Source of the DNA: Litomosoides sigmodontis
Lineage: Eukaryota; Nematoda; Chromadorea; Rhabditida; Onchocercidae
NCBI GenBank assembly: GCA_963070105.1
Contig: OY718803.1
Coordinates: forward strand, 397,501-461,500
Length of the DNA stretch: 64,000 nucleotides
Direction: 5' to 3'
Below are positions 62,813-64,000 of this stretch, piece after piece. The position numbers and the translations under genes are program-made. Under the pieces are notes generated by a model, which saw only the letters and a list, made by a program, of their open reading frames with translations, had not been told where the DNA came from and did not search any database. How positions within the stretch are numbered: the first letter of the stretch is position 1; every line of letters starts with the position of its first letter.

Positions 62813-64000
62813 CTCAAATTTTTTGGAAAAAATCTTTCCTCAAAAATAATGCGAATTTCACATTAAAGCAACTTTTTCTTAAAAAGAAAATGTAAAGGCC
62901 ATTTTTTAATGAAATGATAGATATCTTAATTCCAACACATCTCAAAACAACTGCTGTAAATTCAATAAGCTGAGCAACATTTTTAAGCAATTAATTTGCG
63001 AAATTTAATGAAACACTTTTTCTCAAAAACTAAGTGAAACTGCGAAATTAATGAACTTTTTTTTGTCTAAGATGTGGTGGAATAGAATTAAAACGTCCTA
63101 TGTTTCACTAAAAATGGCTTTTAAATTTCATTTTCAACAACGATTCGCTTCAATATGCAAAATTAAATAAAACAGTAATAGGTGTTTTCGGAATTTAATG
63201 AGATGGCACTGGAATTGTTCCGCGTCCGCCATAACTGCCAAATTAATTCGTTTTTTGGTCGCTTCCTCCCACGCGCATTAAGTGAGTAGCTTGCGATTTA
63301 AGCGCACTTTTTTTTATTAGTGAATTAGAGCAATTTGAGGGGCGGAAATAACTTTTTCCTCTAATTTCCCGTCTTCTAACCTCCAGAAGTGCAATGCGAT
63401 GAAAATGCAAATTCGCTCATTTCATTTCAAATAGTTCCCTTAATTTGCAAAAAAAACGGGAAAATTTTAAATTTCCTTTTCCTTGCCATTTAAAATTCCC
63501 ACCGAAAATTAATTCGATTTCAAACTAAGCTGCTAAATTACAATTATTGCTGAGGGAAGGATTGTAGTGCTTCGCTAATGAGTAGTTAATGGAGGAGGAT
63601 TGAGTTGAACTTAGTTCTTCTTTCCGTGGAATTGTTTTTATCGGTAAACGGACGTTGAAATACATCACGCGCACCTCTGTGTTTGCGTGCAAGATTTATT
63701 CTCGTCAATATTTGAGTAAGCAAATAAAGTACAAAATAGCTAGACTAGGGAATTCGATTGATGAACTGAAAATTAGTGGGAGAGATGAGAATGAGAGAGA
63801 GAAAAAGAGAGAGTGGAGAAAATCGGGTAAAAATACACTCATCGGTTACCTGTCTTCAATTCTAATATTACATTTATGAAATTGAGAAGTTAGTAGAAAT
63901 GAAAGGAATGGAAAGAACTTACTTCGTGGTTCGATGAGTTCCCAATAAAGTCTCATTTTCCGCATGTGCGTACGTGGTCATCAAATAGTCGACGGGTAAT
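62813..64000. other. Upstream of the ion channel, possible first exon
   Basis: On the minus strand 63981-63923 reads MTTYAHAENETLLGTHRTT and ends at a GTAAGT donor. It joins in phase to an A-initiated acceptor near 62812. It is not signal-peptide-like, so the true start may lie beyond the window. Otherwise this AT-rich 1.2 kb shows no gene or repeat. Confidence 0.3.

Overview
The window looks like nuclear DNA of a parasitic nematode, probably a spirurid/filarial-type worm. It is AT-rich and holds multi-exon genes with short introns, TTTTCAG-type acceptors, GTAAGT or GTTTGT donors, and acceptor-like sites just upstream of start codons as expected for spliced-leader trans-splicing. No phage, plasmid, CRISPR or bacterial content is seen. 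The species call is inference; the gene families are recognised from residues read in the sequence. Exon models were built by hand so that splice sites and codon phases agree.

Layout, left to right: (1) 1897-5427 (-), a Golgi N-acetylglucosaminyltransferase I. (2) 8034-20352 (+), a large R3H/DEIH-box RNA helicase of the YTHDC2/Bgcn type, about 37 exons, with a low-complexity insert between the two RecA domains and no YTH domain. (3) 23547-25354 (+), a Q50 homeodomain protein. (4) A 7-kb gene-poor interval with very long (AAT)n and (AGT)n arrays, a 200-base assembly gap and an exact 116-bp tandem duplication. (5) 32291-34300 (+), a RUNX transcription factor with a Groucho-type IWKPY motif. (6) 38872-42050 (-), a CPEB-family translational regulator. 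(7) 44153-50739 (-), a p107/p130-type retinoblastoma pocket protein (lin-35 type). (8) 52060-58299 (+), a long ZnT5-type zinc transporter, divergent from the pocket-protein gene. (9) 59744 to at least 62812 (-), an unusual Cys-loop ligand-gated ion channel whose 5' end is unresolved.

These are not an operon: orientations alternate and gaps are kilobases. Two loose functional themes are visible. Four regulators of proliferation and germline/cell fate (helicase, RUNX, CPEB, pocket protein) lie within about 45 kb, and two proteins act in the secretory pathway (GnT-I and ZnT5). The most notable features are the rebuilt helicase architecture, the ion channel lacking the first Cys-loop cysteine and the 9' leucine, the 1.2-kb AGT array with interruptions at one end only, a perfect 18-bp hairpin upstream of CPEB, and a GATA-site cluster upstream of the RUNX gene.
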